In this document: in pieces, positions 7,791 to 16,798 of the stretch
How positions within the stretch are numbered: the first letter of the stretch is position 1
Layout of the letters: each line of letters begins with the position of its first letter
Assembly (NCBI GenBank): GCA_023954255.1
Contig: JAMLIH010000020.1
Span: forward strand, 1 to 44,388
Direction: 5' to 3'
Length of the DNA: 44,388 nucleotides
Origin: Phyllobacteriaceae bacterium
Lineage (GTDB): Bacteria > Pseudomonadota > Alphaproteobacteria > Rhizobiales > Rhizobiaceae
Translations under genes and position numbers: made by a program
Notes under the pieces: model-generated
Told to the model about the DNA's origin: nothing
The model's input: only the letters and a program-made list of their open reading frames with translations
The model's database searches: none

Positions 7791-9527
7791 TTACTGGTTC
7801 CAGCGGGCAACCAGTTCGTCGTAGTTCACGGTCTCGCCCTGCGGCTTCTCGTTGTCGAGCTTGGCTTTCGGACCGTCGGGCTTGCCGAGCCATTCGGACG
7901 GGTCCTTGGCCTCGTTGAGACGCGGGCCGCAACCGCCATAGACGTTGCCTGCCTCGTCGGCACGCTGCATGCGGGCCATGGTGATGTCCATCTCTTCAGC
8001 AAGACGGTCCATGGCTTCCTGCGGCGTGAAGGCGCCGGAGTTCACATCGCCGATCTGCTGCCACCAGATCTGTGCCAGCTTCGGATAATCCGGCACGTTG
8101 ATGCCGGTCGGCGACCAGCGCACCCGGTCGGGTGAGCGGTAGAACTCGACCAGACCACCGAGATTTTCGGCACGCTCGCTGAAGCTGTCGTGACGGACAG
8201 TGGAGTCACGGATGAAGGTCAGTCCGACATGCGACTTCTTCACGTCCACAGTCTTGGAAACTGCGAACTGGGCATAAAGCCAGGCTGCCTTGGCACGGTC
8301 GGTCGGGGTCGACTTCAGGATCGTCCACGAACCAACGTCCTGATAGCCAACCTTCTGGCCTTCCTTCCAGTAGGGGCCATGCGGTGACGGGGCCATGCGC
8401 CAGAGCGGCTTGCCGGCATCATCCACGGTGTTGTTGCCTTCGGACTTGGGCGCCACCATGGTGGCGGTAAAGGCGGTGTACCAGAATATCTGCTGGGCCA
8501 CGTTGCCCTGGGCCAGCGCGGGAAGCGACTGATAGAAGTCGTAATCCGCAGCACCGGGAGGTGCGTATTTGCGCAGCCATTCATCCCACTTGCGGATGGC
8601 ATATACCGAAGCCGGACCGTTTGCTTCGCCGCCGCGTGACACGCTGGATCCCGAAGGATTACAGGAGCCGGCTTCCATCCGGATGCCCCACTCGTCGATC
8701 GGTACACCGTTCGGCTCGCCGGCACTGCCGGTACCTGCCATCGAAAGCCAGGCATCGGTCATGCGCCAGCCAAGGTCGGGAGCGCGCTTGCCGTAGTCCA
8801 TGTGGCCGTAGATGGTGACCCCATCGATTTCCTTCACGTCTTCGGAGAAAAACTCGGCAATGTCCTCATAAGCCGACCAGTTGACCGGCACGCCGAGGTC
8901 GTAGCCGTACTTTTCCTTGAACTTGGCTTTCAGGTCATCGCGGTCGAACCAGTCCTTGCGGAACCAGTAGAGGTTGGCGAACTGCTGGTCGGGAAGCTGG
9001 TAGAGATCGCCATCCGGGCCGGTCGTGAACTTCGTTCCCATGAAATCGCCGAGATCGAGCATCGGATTGGTCACATCCTTGCCCTCTCCAGCCATCCAGT
9101 CGCTCAGGTTGACGGCAAGCTGCAGGCGGGAGTGGGTGCCGATCAGGTCGGAGTCGTTGACATAGGCGTCATACAGATTCCGGCCGGTCTGCATTTGGGT
9201 CTGAACCGCCTGCACCACTTCGCCTTCACCAAGGATCTGGTGGTTGACCTTGATCCCGGTGATTTCCTCAAAGGCCTTGGTTAGCGTTTCGGACTCATAT
9301 GAGTGGGTCGGAATTCCTTCCGACAGTACGTTGATCTCCATGCCGGCAAACGGCTTGGCGGCATTGATGAACCATTCCATTTCCTTCATCTGCTCGTCCT
9401 TGGAGAGCGCCGAAGGTTGAAATTCATCATTGACCCATTTTTCCGCTGCCGCCATATCGGCAAAGGCAGGCGTATAGGCATAATTAAGCGCCACAGCCGC
9501 AGCCGTGGCCATTAGCATCCGTCTCAT
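7791..9527 (-). CDS. glpV: Glycerol ABC transporter substrate-binding protein GlpV
   Basis: Periplasmic extracellular solute-binding protein, 578 residues. A signal peptide (MRRMLMATAAAVALNYAYTP, cleavage after AFA) precedes the mature chain, which begins DMAAAEKWVNDEFQPS. The size and the DQQFANLYWFRKDWFDR and IFWYTAFTATMVAPK segments fit the large binding protein of the rhizobial glycerol system. A strong ribosome-binding site (GAGGAGGAG) precedes the ATG. In R. leguminosarum, as I recall, glpV is the last gene after glpU; here it is first, next to the divergent regulator, while S-T-P-Q-U order is kept. Confidence 0.9.
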   Translation of the reverse strand: MRRMLMATAAAVALNYAYTPAFADMAAAEKWVNDEFQPSALSKDEQMKEMEWFINAAKPFAGMEINVLSEGIPTHSYESETLTKAFEEITGIKVNHQILGEGEVVQAVQTQMQTGRNLYDAYVNDSDLIGTHSRLQLAVNLSDWMAGEGKDVTNPMLDLGDFMGTKFTTGPDGDLYQLPDQQFANLYWFRKDWFDRDDLKAKFKEKYGYDLGVPVNWSAYEDIAEFFSEDVKEIDGVTIYGHMDYGKRAPDLGWRMTDAWLSMAGTGSAGEPNGVPIDEWGIRMEAGSCNPSGSSVSRGGEANGPASVYAIRKWDEWLRKYAPPGAADYDFYQSLPALAQGNVAQQIFWYTAFTATMVAPKSEGNNTVDDAGKPLWRMAPSPHGPYWKEGQKVGYQDVGSWTILKSTPTDRAKAAWLYAQFAVSKTVDVKKSHVGLTFIRDSTVRHDSFSERAENLGGLVEFYRSPDRVRWSPTGINVPDYPKLAQIWWQQIGDVNSGAFTPQEAMDRLAEEMDITMARMQRADEAGNVYGGCGPRLNEAKDPSEWLGKPDGPKAKLDNEKPQGETVNYDELVARWNQ

Positions 9528-9600
9528 GGGAGCTCCTCCTCATTAAGCTGACAGTTCGAGACTAACTCAACTCGACAATCGAACCGATGTAAACCAAGTA

Positions 9601-9667
9601 CGAAAAAAAACGAAAGTCAATAGGAAAGCTATTGCATTTTGCGAACCTAATGCGAAAAATAACGAAA
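9601..9667. promoter_or_regulatory. Helically phased CGAA(A) repeats, probable GlpR operators
   Basis: The 163-base glpV-glpR intergenic region contains CGAA(A) elements starting at 9601, 9611, 9642, 9653 and 9663, plus a weaker GGAAA at 9623. Successive spacings are 10, 12, 19, 11 and 10 bases, so most copies fall on one face of the helix. DeoR-family GlpR proteins bind repeats of this TTCG/CGAA kind. A minus-strand -35-like TTGACT (complement of 9615-9620) sits inside the array. Autoregulation and control of glpV-U are inferred. Confidence 0.6.
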
Positions 9668-9690
9668 TCTGATTGCGAGGTTTTCAGCTA

Positions 9691-10494
9691 ATGCTCATTC
9701 CCAGACAGGCGGACATTCTGGAGATCGCCCGCAAGGAAGGGCGTGTCGATGTGGATTCGCTCGCCATGCAGTTCGACGTCACGCCGCAAACCATCCGAAA
9801 GGATCTCAACGAGCTTTGCGAACGCAAGAAGCTGCGGCGCGTGCATGGCGGCGCCATGTATCCCTCAAACACCGCCAATCTCGCCTACCAGTCGCGGCGG
9901 GGTATTGCGGCGGAGGGCAAGGACCGCATTGCCGCTGCTGCTGCTGCCATCATACCCGATGGCGCTTCGCTCATTCTCAACATCGGCACCACCACGGAAG
10001 CGGTGGCAAGAGCCCTGATGCGCCATCACGATCTGATGGTGATTACCAACAACCTCAACGTGGCCACCATTCTTTCCGAGGCGCCGCATGTGGAACTGGT
10101 GGTTTCCGGCGGCATGGTCAGAAAAAGCGATGGCGGCATTGTCGGCGCTGCCGCGATCGATCTGATCAAGCAGTTCAAGGTGGATTTCGCGATCATCGGA
10201 TCTTCGGCAATCGATGAGGAAGGTGCATTGCTGGACTTCGATTACCGGGAAGTGCGCGTGGCGCAGGCCATCCTGTCGCAGGCCCGGCGCCGGATTCTCG
10301 TCGCCGACAAAACCAAGTTCGAACGCAAGGCGCCGGTACAGATCGGCCATCTGCGCGACCTCGATCTTTTCATCACCGACCAGCCGCCGCCGGAAACGAT
10401 AAGCGAACTGTGTCAGGATGCCGATGTCGAGATTGTTGTTGCCGACGATGAGGCTGCGCCATTCGAGCCACCAGTGGCGGAAGGCGATTTTTGA
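9691..10494 (+). CDS. glpR: Glycerol operon repressor GlpR (DeoR family)
   Basis: 267-residue DeoR-family regulator. The N-terminal winged helix contains VDVDSLAMQFDVTPQTIRKDLNEL and the conserved LRRVHGGA that follows it; the C-terminal sugar-phosphate-binding domain has LNIGTTTEAVARAL and the GGMVRKSDGGIVG segment. Glycerol-3-phosphate is the known effector of GlpR relatives. The ATG at 9691 is preferred to a TTG at 9673 because GAGG lies about 10 bases before it and the protein then begins MLIPRQADILEIA, like other DeoR members. The stop codon overlaps the glpD start by one base. Confidence 0.93.
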   Translation: MLIPRQADILEIARKEGRVDVDSLAMQFDVTPQTIRKDLNELCERKKLRRVHGGAMYPSNTANLAYQSRRGIAAEGKDRIAAAAAAIIPDGASLILNIGTTTEAVARALMRHHDLMVITNNLNVATILSEAPHVELVVSGGMVRKSDGGIVGAAAIDLIKQFKVDFAIIGSSAIDEEGALLDFDYREVRVAQAILSQARRRILVADKTKFERKAPVQIGHLRDLDLFITDQPPPETISELCQDADVEIVVADDEAAPFEPPVAEGDF

Positions 10495-12122
10495 TGGCCT
10501 CGCATTCCAAATCCGCTGCCGCCGACTACGACCTGCTGATTATCGGCGGGGGCGTGAACGGTGCCGGAATTGCGCGCGATGCCGCAGGCAGGGGCTACAG
10601 CGTATGCCTTTGCGAAAAGGGCGATTTCGGCGGCGGGACGTCGTCTGCCTCCACCAAACTGTTTCATGGCGGGCTGCGCTATCTGGAGTATTTCGAAATC
10701 CGGCTGGTGCGCGAGGCGCTGATCGAACGCGAGGTATTGTGGCAGGCCATGCCACATATAAGCTGGCCGATGCGCTTCGTGCTGCCCTATCACGGAGACA
10801 TGCGGTTCGAGGGCGAGACTTCCGTTTCGAAACTGCTTGGTGCCATCGCTCCCTGGCTCAAGGGAAGAAGGCCCGCCTGGATGATCCGGTTCGGCCTGTT
10901 CCTCTACGATCACCTCGGCGGCAGGAAGCGCCTGCCCGCCACCCGAACCCTTGATCTGGCGCACGATCCGGCAGGCCTGCCGCTGAAGCCCGTCTTTACC
11001 CGGGCCTACGAATATTCCGATTGCTGGGTGGAAGATGCCCGCCTCGTCGTTCTCAACCTGCGCGATGCGGCGGAAAGAGGGGCGGAGGTCAATCCGCGCA
11101 CTGCCGTTACAAGGGCACAATACCGCGACGGGCTTTGGCATGCCGAACTGAAGGATGCGAGCGGGAATACCCGTGAGGTTACCGCCACCATGGCGATCAA
11201 TGCCGCGGGCCCGTGGGTCGATGAGGTGCTGCGCGGGGTGTTCGGCCAGAACGATGCCGCCAATGTGCGCCTGGTGAGCGGCAGCCACATCGTCATCAAA
11301 CGCAAATACGATCACGACCGCTGCTACTTCTTCCAGAATGCCGACAGCCGCATCATCTTCGCCATTCCCTTCGAGCACGACTATACGCTGATCGGCACCA
11401 CCGATGCCGACCATCCCGATGTTACTGTCCGGCCGGAAATATCATCCGAGGAGTGCGACTATCTGTGCCGCATGGCCAGTGCCTATTTCGCCGAGCCGGT
11501 ACGGCAGGAAGACATCGTGTGGACCTATTCGGGCGTGCGCCCGCTGTTCGACGACGGCGCCGGCAGCGCGCAGTCAGCCACACGCGAATACGTGCTGCGG
11601 CGCGAGGCCGAGCCGGGCAACGGTACGCTGGTCAATGTCTTCGGCGGCAAGATCACCACCTACCGGCGGCTTGCCGAGGCGATGCTGGAGAAGGTGGGCG
11701 AGACACTTGGCGCCCGCGGCAAACCCTGGACGGCGGGCGTTCCCCTGCCGGGCGGCGATTTTCCCGTCGACGGCTTCGAGGCACTGGTGACCGGGATGCA
11801 GCGGCAATATCCGTTCATGGAAACGGATGTCGTGAGGCGGCTGTGCCGCCTGTACGGCACCCAGGTTGCGACGATCCTCGGCACGGCAAAAAAGGCCTCC
11901 GATCTCGGCAGGCATTTCGGCCACGGACTTTACCAGGCCGAGGCCGAGTACCTGATCGAAAACGAATGGGCGCAAACCGCGGACGACATCCTGTTCAGAA
12001 GAACGAAAACCGGCATCCGCCTGTCAGCCAGCCAAAAGGCCGAACTGAGCCGCTGGATCCAGGGAAGATGTTCGGCGGACAAGCGGCAACGGAACACTGT
12101 CGCCAGTAGCAAGGCAAGATAA
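10494..12122 (+). CDS. glpD: Aerobic glycerol-3-phosphate dehydrogenase GlpD
   Basis: Membrane-associated FAD enzyme oxidising glycerol-3-phosphate to dihydroxyacetone phosphate and feeding electrons to quinone. The 542-residue sequence begins with the dinucleotide-binding motif DYDLLIIGGGVNGAGIARDA, then GGGTSSASTKLFHGGLRYLE, and later SGVRPLFDDG and NVFGGKITTYRRLAE, all family hallmarks. The ATG shares its first base with the glpR stop (TGATG), indicating translational coupling. No glycerol kinase gene is in the window, so glpK must be elsewhere if glycerol is used this way. Confidence 0.95.
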   Translation: MASHSKSAAADYDLLIIGGGVNGAGIARDAAGRGYSVCLCEKGDFGGGTSSASTKLFHGGLRYLEYFEIRLVREALIEREVLWQAMPHISWPMRFVLPYHGDMRFEGETSVSKLLGAIAPWLKGRRPAWMIRFGLFLYDHLGGRKRLPATRTLDLAHDPAGLPLKPVFTRAYEYSDCWVEDARLVVLNLRDAAERGAEVNPRTAVTRAQYRDGLWHAELKDASGNTREVTATMAINAAGPWVDEVLRGVFGQNDAANVRLVSGSHIVIKRKYDHDRCYFFQNADSRIIFAIPFEHDYTLIGTTDADHPDVTVRPEISSEECDYLCRMASAYFAEPVRQEDIVWTYSGVRPLFDDGAGSAQSATREYVLRREAEPGNGTLVNVFGGKITTYRRLAEAMLEKVGETLGARGKPWTAGVPLPGGDFPVDGFEALVTGMQRQYPFMETDVVRRLCRLYGTQVATILGTAKKASDLGRHFGHGLYQAEAEYLIENEWAQTADDILFRRTKTGIRLSASQKAELSRWIQGRCSADKRQRNTVASSKAR

Positions 12123-12191
12123 TCCCGCCCCGCTCAAAACGTCACGCACGCCCGCCAAATACCTGTCCCAGGAACGGCCGGCCGCTTCCGC

Positions 12192-13640
12192 TCACACCGA
12201 GAAGCAGAGATACTTGATCTCCAGAAACTCATCCATGCCGTATTTGGATCCCTCGCGCCCCAGGCCCGACGACTTGATGCCGCCAAAAGGAGCCTCGGCC
12301 GTCGAGACCAGCCCGGTATTGATGCCGACCATGCCGCTTTCCAGTTCCTCGGCCACCTGCCAGATCGTGGATATGTCGCGGGCGTAGAAATAGGATGCGA
12401 GGCCGAACTCGGTATCATTGGCAAGCGCAATTCCCTCCTCGACTGTTTCGAAGGGTATGATCGGCGCCACCGGACCGAAGGTTTCCTCCGAGAGAACCTT
12501 CATTCCGGCGCCAACCCCCATGAGCACCGTCGGCTCGTAGAAGGTGCCGCCCAGTTCGGAACGCTTTCCGCCGGAGACGAGACGGGCGCCCTTGCCGAGC
12601 GCGTCCGCCACATGATCCTCAACCTTTTCCAGGCCTGCCTCGTCGATCAGCGGGCCGATGTTGACGCCCTCATCCATGCCGTTGCCGACCTTCAGCTTCG
12701 AAGTCGCCTCGGCAAGCTTTGCCGCGAAGGCTTCCGCCACGCCGCTCTGGACATAAATCCGGTTGGCGCAAACGCAGGTCTGGCCGGAATTGCGGTACTT
12801 GGCGATCATCGCGCCTTCCACGGCAGCGTCCAGGTCGGCATCGTCGAAGACGAGGAAGGGGGCGTTGCCACCGAGTTCCAGCGACAGTTTCTTGATGTCA
12901 TGGGCGCACTGCTTCATCAGGATACGTCCGACCTCGGTCGAGCCGGTAAAGGTGAGTTTGCGCACCTTCGGATTGGTGCACATTTCCAGCCCGACGCCTT
13001 TCGAGTCCGAACTGGTGATGATGGAGAGCACGCCCTTGGGAATGCCGGCGCGTTCCCCCAGCACCGCCATGGCAAGTGCCGACAGCGGGGTCTTTTCGGC
13101 GGGACGGCCCACAAAGGTGCAGCCGGAAGCAAGCGCCGGGCCGACCTTTCTGGCGATCATCGCGTTGGGGAAGTTCCAGGGTGTAATCGAGCCGACGACC
13201 CCGATCGGCTGCTTGATGACAACGATGCGCTTGTCTTCCTGATGGCCCGGAATGACATCGCCATAGACGCGGCGCGCTTCCTCGGCAAACCACTGGATGA
13301 ACGATGCGCCATAGGCGATCTCGCCCTTCGCCTCCGCAAACGGCTTGCCCATTTCCGCCGTCAGGATCCTGGCCAGGTCATCCTGGTTTTCCAGCATCAG
13401 GTCGTTCCATTTCAGCAGGATCGCGCAACGCTCCTTCGCGGTCTTCCTGCGCCATTTCTTCTGCGCCTCATGGGCAATGTCGATGGCTTTGGCAGTATCC
13501 TGCGAAGTCAGGTCGGCGACATCGGCAATCTTTTCGCCGGTTGCCGGGTTCAGCACCTTGAAGGTCTTGCCGGTATTCACCCACTCACCGCCAAGCAAGG
13601 CCCTGGTTTCCAAGAGGCTCTGATCAGAGAGCTTGAGCAT
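12192..13640 (-). CDS. Succinate-semialdehyde dehydrogenase (GabD/BlcA-like), last gene of the block
   Basis: Oxidises succinate semialdehyde to succinate with NAD(P)+. The 482-residue aldehyde dehydrogenase shows the oxyanion Asn156 in PWNFP, the general base Glu255 in LELGG, the catalytic Cys289 in GQTCVC (with Cys291, which could form a redox disulfide) and a C-terminal FGGIKSSGLGREGSKYG. The cofactor-binding Lys normally found in the K-P-A-E motif is Arg179 here (GRPAEKTP), an unusual change. It lies 23 bases downstream of the Fe-type alcohol dehydrogenase, the same pairing as BlcA/BlcB (AttK/AttL) of Agrobacterium. GabD by sequence, BlcA-like by context. Confidence 0.9.
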   Translation of the reverse strand: MLKLSDQSLLETRALLGGEWVNTGKTFKVLNPATGEKIADVADLTSQDTAKAIDIAHEAQKKWRRKTAKERCAILLKWNDLMLENQDDLARILTAEMGKPFAEAKGEIAYGASFIQWFAEEARRVYGDVIPGHQEDKRIVVIKQPIGVVGSITPWNFPNAMIARKVGPALASGCTFVGRPAEKTPLSALAMAVLGERAGIPKGVLSIITSSDSKGVGLEMCTNPKVRKLTFTGSTEVGRILMKQCAHDIKKLSLELGGNAPFLVFDDADLDAAVEGAMIAKYRNSGQTCVCANRIYVQSGVAEAFAAKLAEATSKLKVGNGMDEGVNIGPLIDEAGLEKVEDHVADALGKGARLVSGGKRSELGGTFYEPTVLMGVGAGMKVLSEETFGPVAPIIPFETVEEGIALANDTEFGLASYFYARDISTIWQVAEELESGMVGINTGLVSTAEAPFGGIKSSGLGREGSKYGMDEFLEIKYLCFSV

Positions 13641-13663
13641 GTTCTGGTTCCTTTCTGTGACGG

Positions 13664-14821
13664 TCAGTAGGCTGCACGGTAGATGGCAAGCGCATCCTGC
13701 TCGGTAACCGGCCTAGGATTGTTGACCAGCAGGCGCGTCTGGTTCATGGCATCGGAGGCCAGTCTTGGCAGGATGTCCTGCGGAATTTCCATCGCTCTCA
13801 GGCTCGTCTGCAACCCGCATTCGGCCGAAAGCTCGGCAAGGCGGTCGCAGAAGGCCGCCGCACGCGCCTGACCTTCCAGCTCTGCCAGTTCGGGGAATGC
13901 GTAAGGCGCAAGTTCGGCATAGGGCTGCGGCGATGTCACGATGTTGAAGCGCAACACATGGGGCAGCACCAGGGCGTTGGAAAGCCCGTGCGGGATGTGG
14001 AAATGGCCGCCGAGCGGATAGGCAAGCGCGTGGACGGCGGCTACCGGCGAGTTGGCGAAGGCCTGACCGGCCAGCATAGAGCCGAGCAGCATGTTGGCCC
14101 GGGCCTGCTTGTCACTTCCCTCGTGGACAGCCTTGAGCACGGAGCCGCCCATCAGCGTCAGCGCCTGGGTGGCGAGCATGCGCGAAACCGGATTGTTGTT
14201 GGCGCTTGCCGAAGCATAAGCCTCGATCGCATGCACCATGGCATCGATCCCGGTTGCCGCCGTGATGTGCGGCGGCAGGCCGTAGGTCAGCTCCGGGTCG
14301 AGCAGCGCCACATCGGGCAGGATAACGGGCGAAACCACGCCCATCTTTTCATTGGTGCCCGTGGTGACGATGGAAATGGGTGTCACCTCGGAACCGGTGC
14401 CGGAAGTCGTCGGCACCAGAATGAGTGGCAGGCGCGGCCCTTTCGCATTTCCCACGCCGTAGATGTCCGCAAGCGTTTCCTTGCCCAGTGCAAGAAGCGA
14501 AACCAGTTTGGCGACATCGAGGGAGGAGCCGCCGCCGAAACCAACCACACCGTCAACACCTGCATCCCTTGCCCTGCCGGCAGCGGTGAGAATGACATTC
14601 TCCGGCGGATCGGCCTCGACATCGCAAAACAGTTCCACCGCCACACCGGCCTTTTCGAGTGCCGTAAGTGCGCGTTCCACCAGACCCGTCGCCACCATGC
14701 CCGGATCGGTGACCACCATGACACGGTCCCCGATCTCTCCCTTGACGATGTCGCCGAGTTGGCTGACGGCGCCTTCACCGAACCGGATCGATTTCGAGGT
14801 ATTGAACGTGAACGGATTCAT
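13664..14821 (-). CDS. Iron-containing alcohol dehydrogenase, probable 4-hydroxybutyrate dehydrogenase (BlcB-like)
   Basis: Group III alcohol dehydrogenase, 385 residues, with the NAD-binding GFGGGSSLDVAKL and PTTSGTGSEVTP motifs. Metal ligands are recognisable as Asp and His in GIDAMVHAIEAY and two His in HALAYPLGGHFHIPHG. Next to a succinate-semialdehyde dehydrogenase and with a BlcC-like lactonase upstream in the block, the likely substrate is 4-hydroxybutyrate; the sequence alone does not prove it. The start at 14821 is chosen because GGAG lies just upstream and the protein then begins MNPFTFNTSKSIRFG; an in-frame ATG 15 bases earlier also exists. Confidence 0.85.
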   Translation of the reverse strand: MNPFTFNTSKSIRFGEGAVSQLGDIVKGEIGDRVMVVTDPGMVATGLVERALTALEKAGVAVELFCDVEADPPENVILTAAGRARDAGVDGVVGFGGGSSLDVAKLVSLLALGKETLADIYGVGNAKGPRLPLILVPTTSGTGSEVTPISIVTTGTNEKMGVVSPVILPDVALLDPELTYGLPPHITAATGIDAMVHAIEAYASASANNNPVSRMLATQALTLMGGSVLKAVHEGSDKQARANMLLGSMLAGQAFANSPVAAVHALAYPLGGHFHIPHGLSNALVLPHVLRFNIVTSPQPYAELAPYAFPELAELEGQARAAAFCDRLAELSAECGLQTSLRAMEIPQDILPRLASDAMNQTRLLVNNPRPVTEQDALAIYRAAY

Positions 14822-14848
14822 GAAATTCTCCATCATTTACCGGGCATG

Positions 14849-16798
14849 TCAGCGCCCGAAGCTGAAGGCGGTCAGCGCCGCCAGAACGAAACCTATGGCG
14901 CCGGTGATGACCAGGATGCGCAGTCGTTCCCTTTCCAGAGCCGATTGATCCTTCCTGAGCGTGAGTGGCGGCTCATAGGGCGGGATTTCGACCGTGACCG
15001 GGCTTGCCATTTCCATCTTGTAGGCAAGAAACCATACCAGCCCCAGCCCGCTTATCCATGCAGCCAGGGACCATGCCCAAAGCGACGGCATGCCCAGAAG
15101 CCAGACGGTTTCCTCGCCATTTTGCGCAACAAACGCATAATTGCCGAAAATCAGGCCCGGGCCCACTGCGAGGAAGAACCAGCCGATTGCAATCGACCAG
15201 GCAGTGGAGCGCAGGGCGCGCGCCTTCGGTCTGACTGCCAGCAGGCCGGAAAACAGGTGGCGTATTTCCCGCGCCTCGGTCCGCTGTATCCTTCGGTCGG
15301 TAATCGCGGAAATGATCAGGACCACCGCAAGGTTGGCGGCCATGCCCCACAGCGCGGAATGAATGGTCCAGGGCCACCGGCCCCACGGCAGTTCCAGCCC
15401 GAAGAATGACAGAACCTGATAGCCCAGGGGTTCGGTCAGGATGACGCCGGCTATTCCGAACCCTACGCCTGTCGTTGCCGCCTGCCGCGTGATCCAGCCG
15501 AGCCATGAAACCCCCAGCAAGGGGGTCCAGAGCTGGAATGCGATCGGCAATGCCAGGGAACCGAGTGCGGACAGCGTAACCGGTGCGATGTTTTCCATGA
15601 CCATTGCCAGCGCCGCCAGAACCGCGATGGCGATGCGCGTCAGGTTGACCGTGCCGCGCTTCGACAGGCGGGAATGGAAATAGGGCTTGTAGATGTGGCG
15701 CACCAGCCCTTCCGCAGCGACGAAAAGCGACAGGCCGGCAAGCAACTGCACGCCTGCCGCGATGCCCATGAAAATCCAAGCGGCAAACCAGGGTGACTGT
15801 TCCTGCAACCGTTCGAACAACGCTGCGATGGCGAGGTTCTTGTCGGCCAGCCCGGCAGCGCCCGTCAGCCCGATGGCGAAGACGACCAGCGCGCCGAGGA
15901 AGCCCGCCGTCACCCAGGTCTGGCCGGCCGCAATCCCGTTCGGACTGCGCGTGGACAGAACCAGCTTGAACGCAAGCGGGCTTGCCTGAAACCCCATGAG
16001 TGCAAAGGCAAGACTGAGATTGGCAACGCCTGTATGGGAGGCGGCATATTCCCCGCCCCGCCCCAGACCGGCGGTAAAGTCGATCACCTTGCTGATGTTG
16101 AACAGGTGGGCCGATTCCGGCGCTGCAGCGATTGCAAGCAGCTTGCCGTTGAGCGCTTCGAACCCGCCGATGTAGAACAGCGCGAAAACGGCCAGAGCCG
16201 CAGTTGCGGCGAAGGCAAGCACCGTTTGAACGACACCGAAATAGCCGATCGAGCGCATGCCGCCTATGCCGGCACCGGCAAAGAGGACGAAACCGAACAT
16301 GACACTCGCGGCCAATTGCGAGATCGCGCCGCCGGTCATGGTCTCGGCGAGTTGCGACAGCATGCGCACCTGCAGGCTTGAAAAGCCGATTGCGAAGAGC
16401 ACGGCCACAACCGTCGATACAACCACCAGAAACACGCTGCCGTAATAGACCCTGAAGGTATCCGCCTGCGAGGACACGCGCAGCCTTTCGGCGATGATCC
16501 AGAAGCGCTTGAAGAAGACCACGCCCGGTAATGCCAGCATGATGCCCGCTGCCAGCACGGCAGGCAGCGAAAAGCCGATCTCGGAAACAAGCCGGGTGCC
16601 GCCAAGCGCGAACCAGCCCGTAAGGCTGGCACCGGCCATCACCAGGGCGCTTATCCAGGGTGACAGGCTGTGCCCGGCAGAAAAGAAGCCGTCTTCACCC
16701 CTGCCCTCGTTTGCAGCCACGCGCACCCAGTGCAGCATCACCATCACGTAGAACAGGGCAAAGATCGGAAGCCAGATCGTGTGCGCAATGCCGGTCAT
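14849..16798 (-). CDS. Sodium:solute symporter family transporter
   Basis: Inner-membrane secondary transporter of 649 residues with at least 13 hydrophobic segments. The N-terminal region contains GEDGFFSAGHSLSPWISALV followed by GASLTGWFALGG, matching the start of the SSS family core, and later SIGYFGVVQTVL and GIAAGVQLLAGLSLF. The C-terminus carries an extra cytosolic stretch (PPYEPPLTLRKDQSALERER) and a final helix. It overlaps the upstream four-helix protein by 4 bases (ATGA), suggesting they work together. Substrate is unknown; the downstream genes suggest a small hydroxy- or carboxylic acid. Confidence 0.82.
   Translation of the reverse strand: MTGIAHTIWLPIFALFYVMVMLHWVRVAANEGRGEDGFFSAGHSLSPWISALVMAGASLTGWFALGGTRLVSEIGFSLPAVLAAGIMLALPGVVFFKRFWIIAERLRVSSQADTFRVYYGSVFLVVVSTVVAVLFAIGFSSLQVRMLSQLAETMTGGAISQLAASVMFGFVLFAGAGIGGMRSIGYFGVVQTVLAFAATAALAVFALFYIGGFEALNGKLLAIAAAPESAHLFNISKVIDFTAGLGRGGEYAASHTGVANLSLAFALMGFQASPLAFKLVLSTRSPNGIAAGQTWVTAGFLGALVVFAIGLTGAAGLADKNLAIAALFERLQEQSPWFAAWIFMGIAAGVQLLAGLSLFVAAEGLVRHIYKPYFHSRLSKRGTVNLTRIAIAVLAALAMVMENIAPVTLSALGSLALPIAFQLWTPLLGVSWLGWITRQAATTGVGFGIAGVILTEPLGYQVLSFFGLELPWGRWPWTIHSALWGMAANLAVVLIISAITDRRIQRTEAREIRHLFSGLLAVRPKARALRSTAWSIAIGWFFLAVGPGLIFGNYAFVAQNGEETVWLLGMPSLWAWSLAAWISGLGLVWFLAYKMEMASPVTVEIPPYEPPLTLRKDQSALERERLRILVITGAIGFVLAALTAFSFGR

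Noticed and set aside
13958-15409. Open frame of 483 codons on the plus strand
   Set aside because: Antisense to the Fe-type alcohol dehydrogenase and symporter, with shadow-type composition and no motifs.
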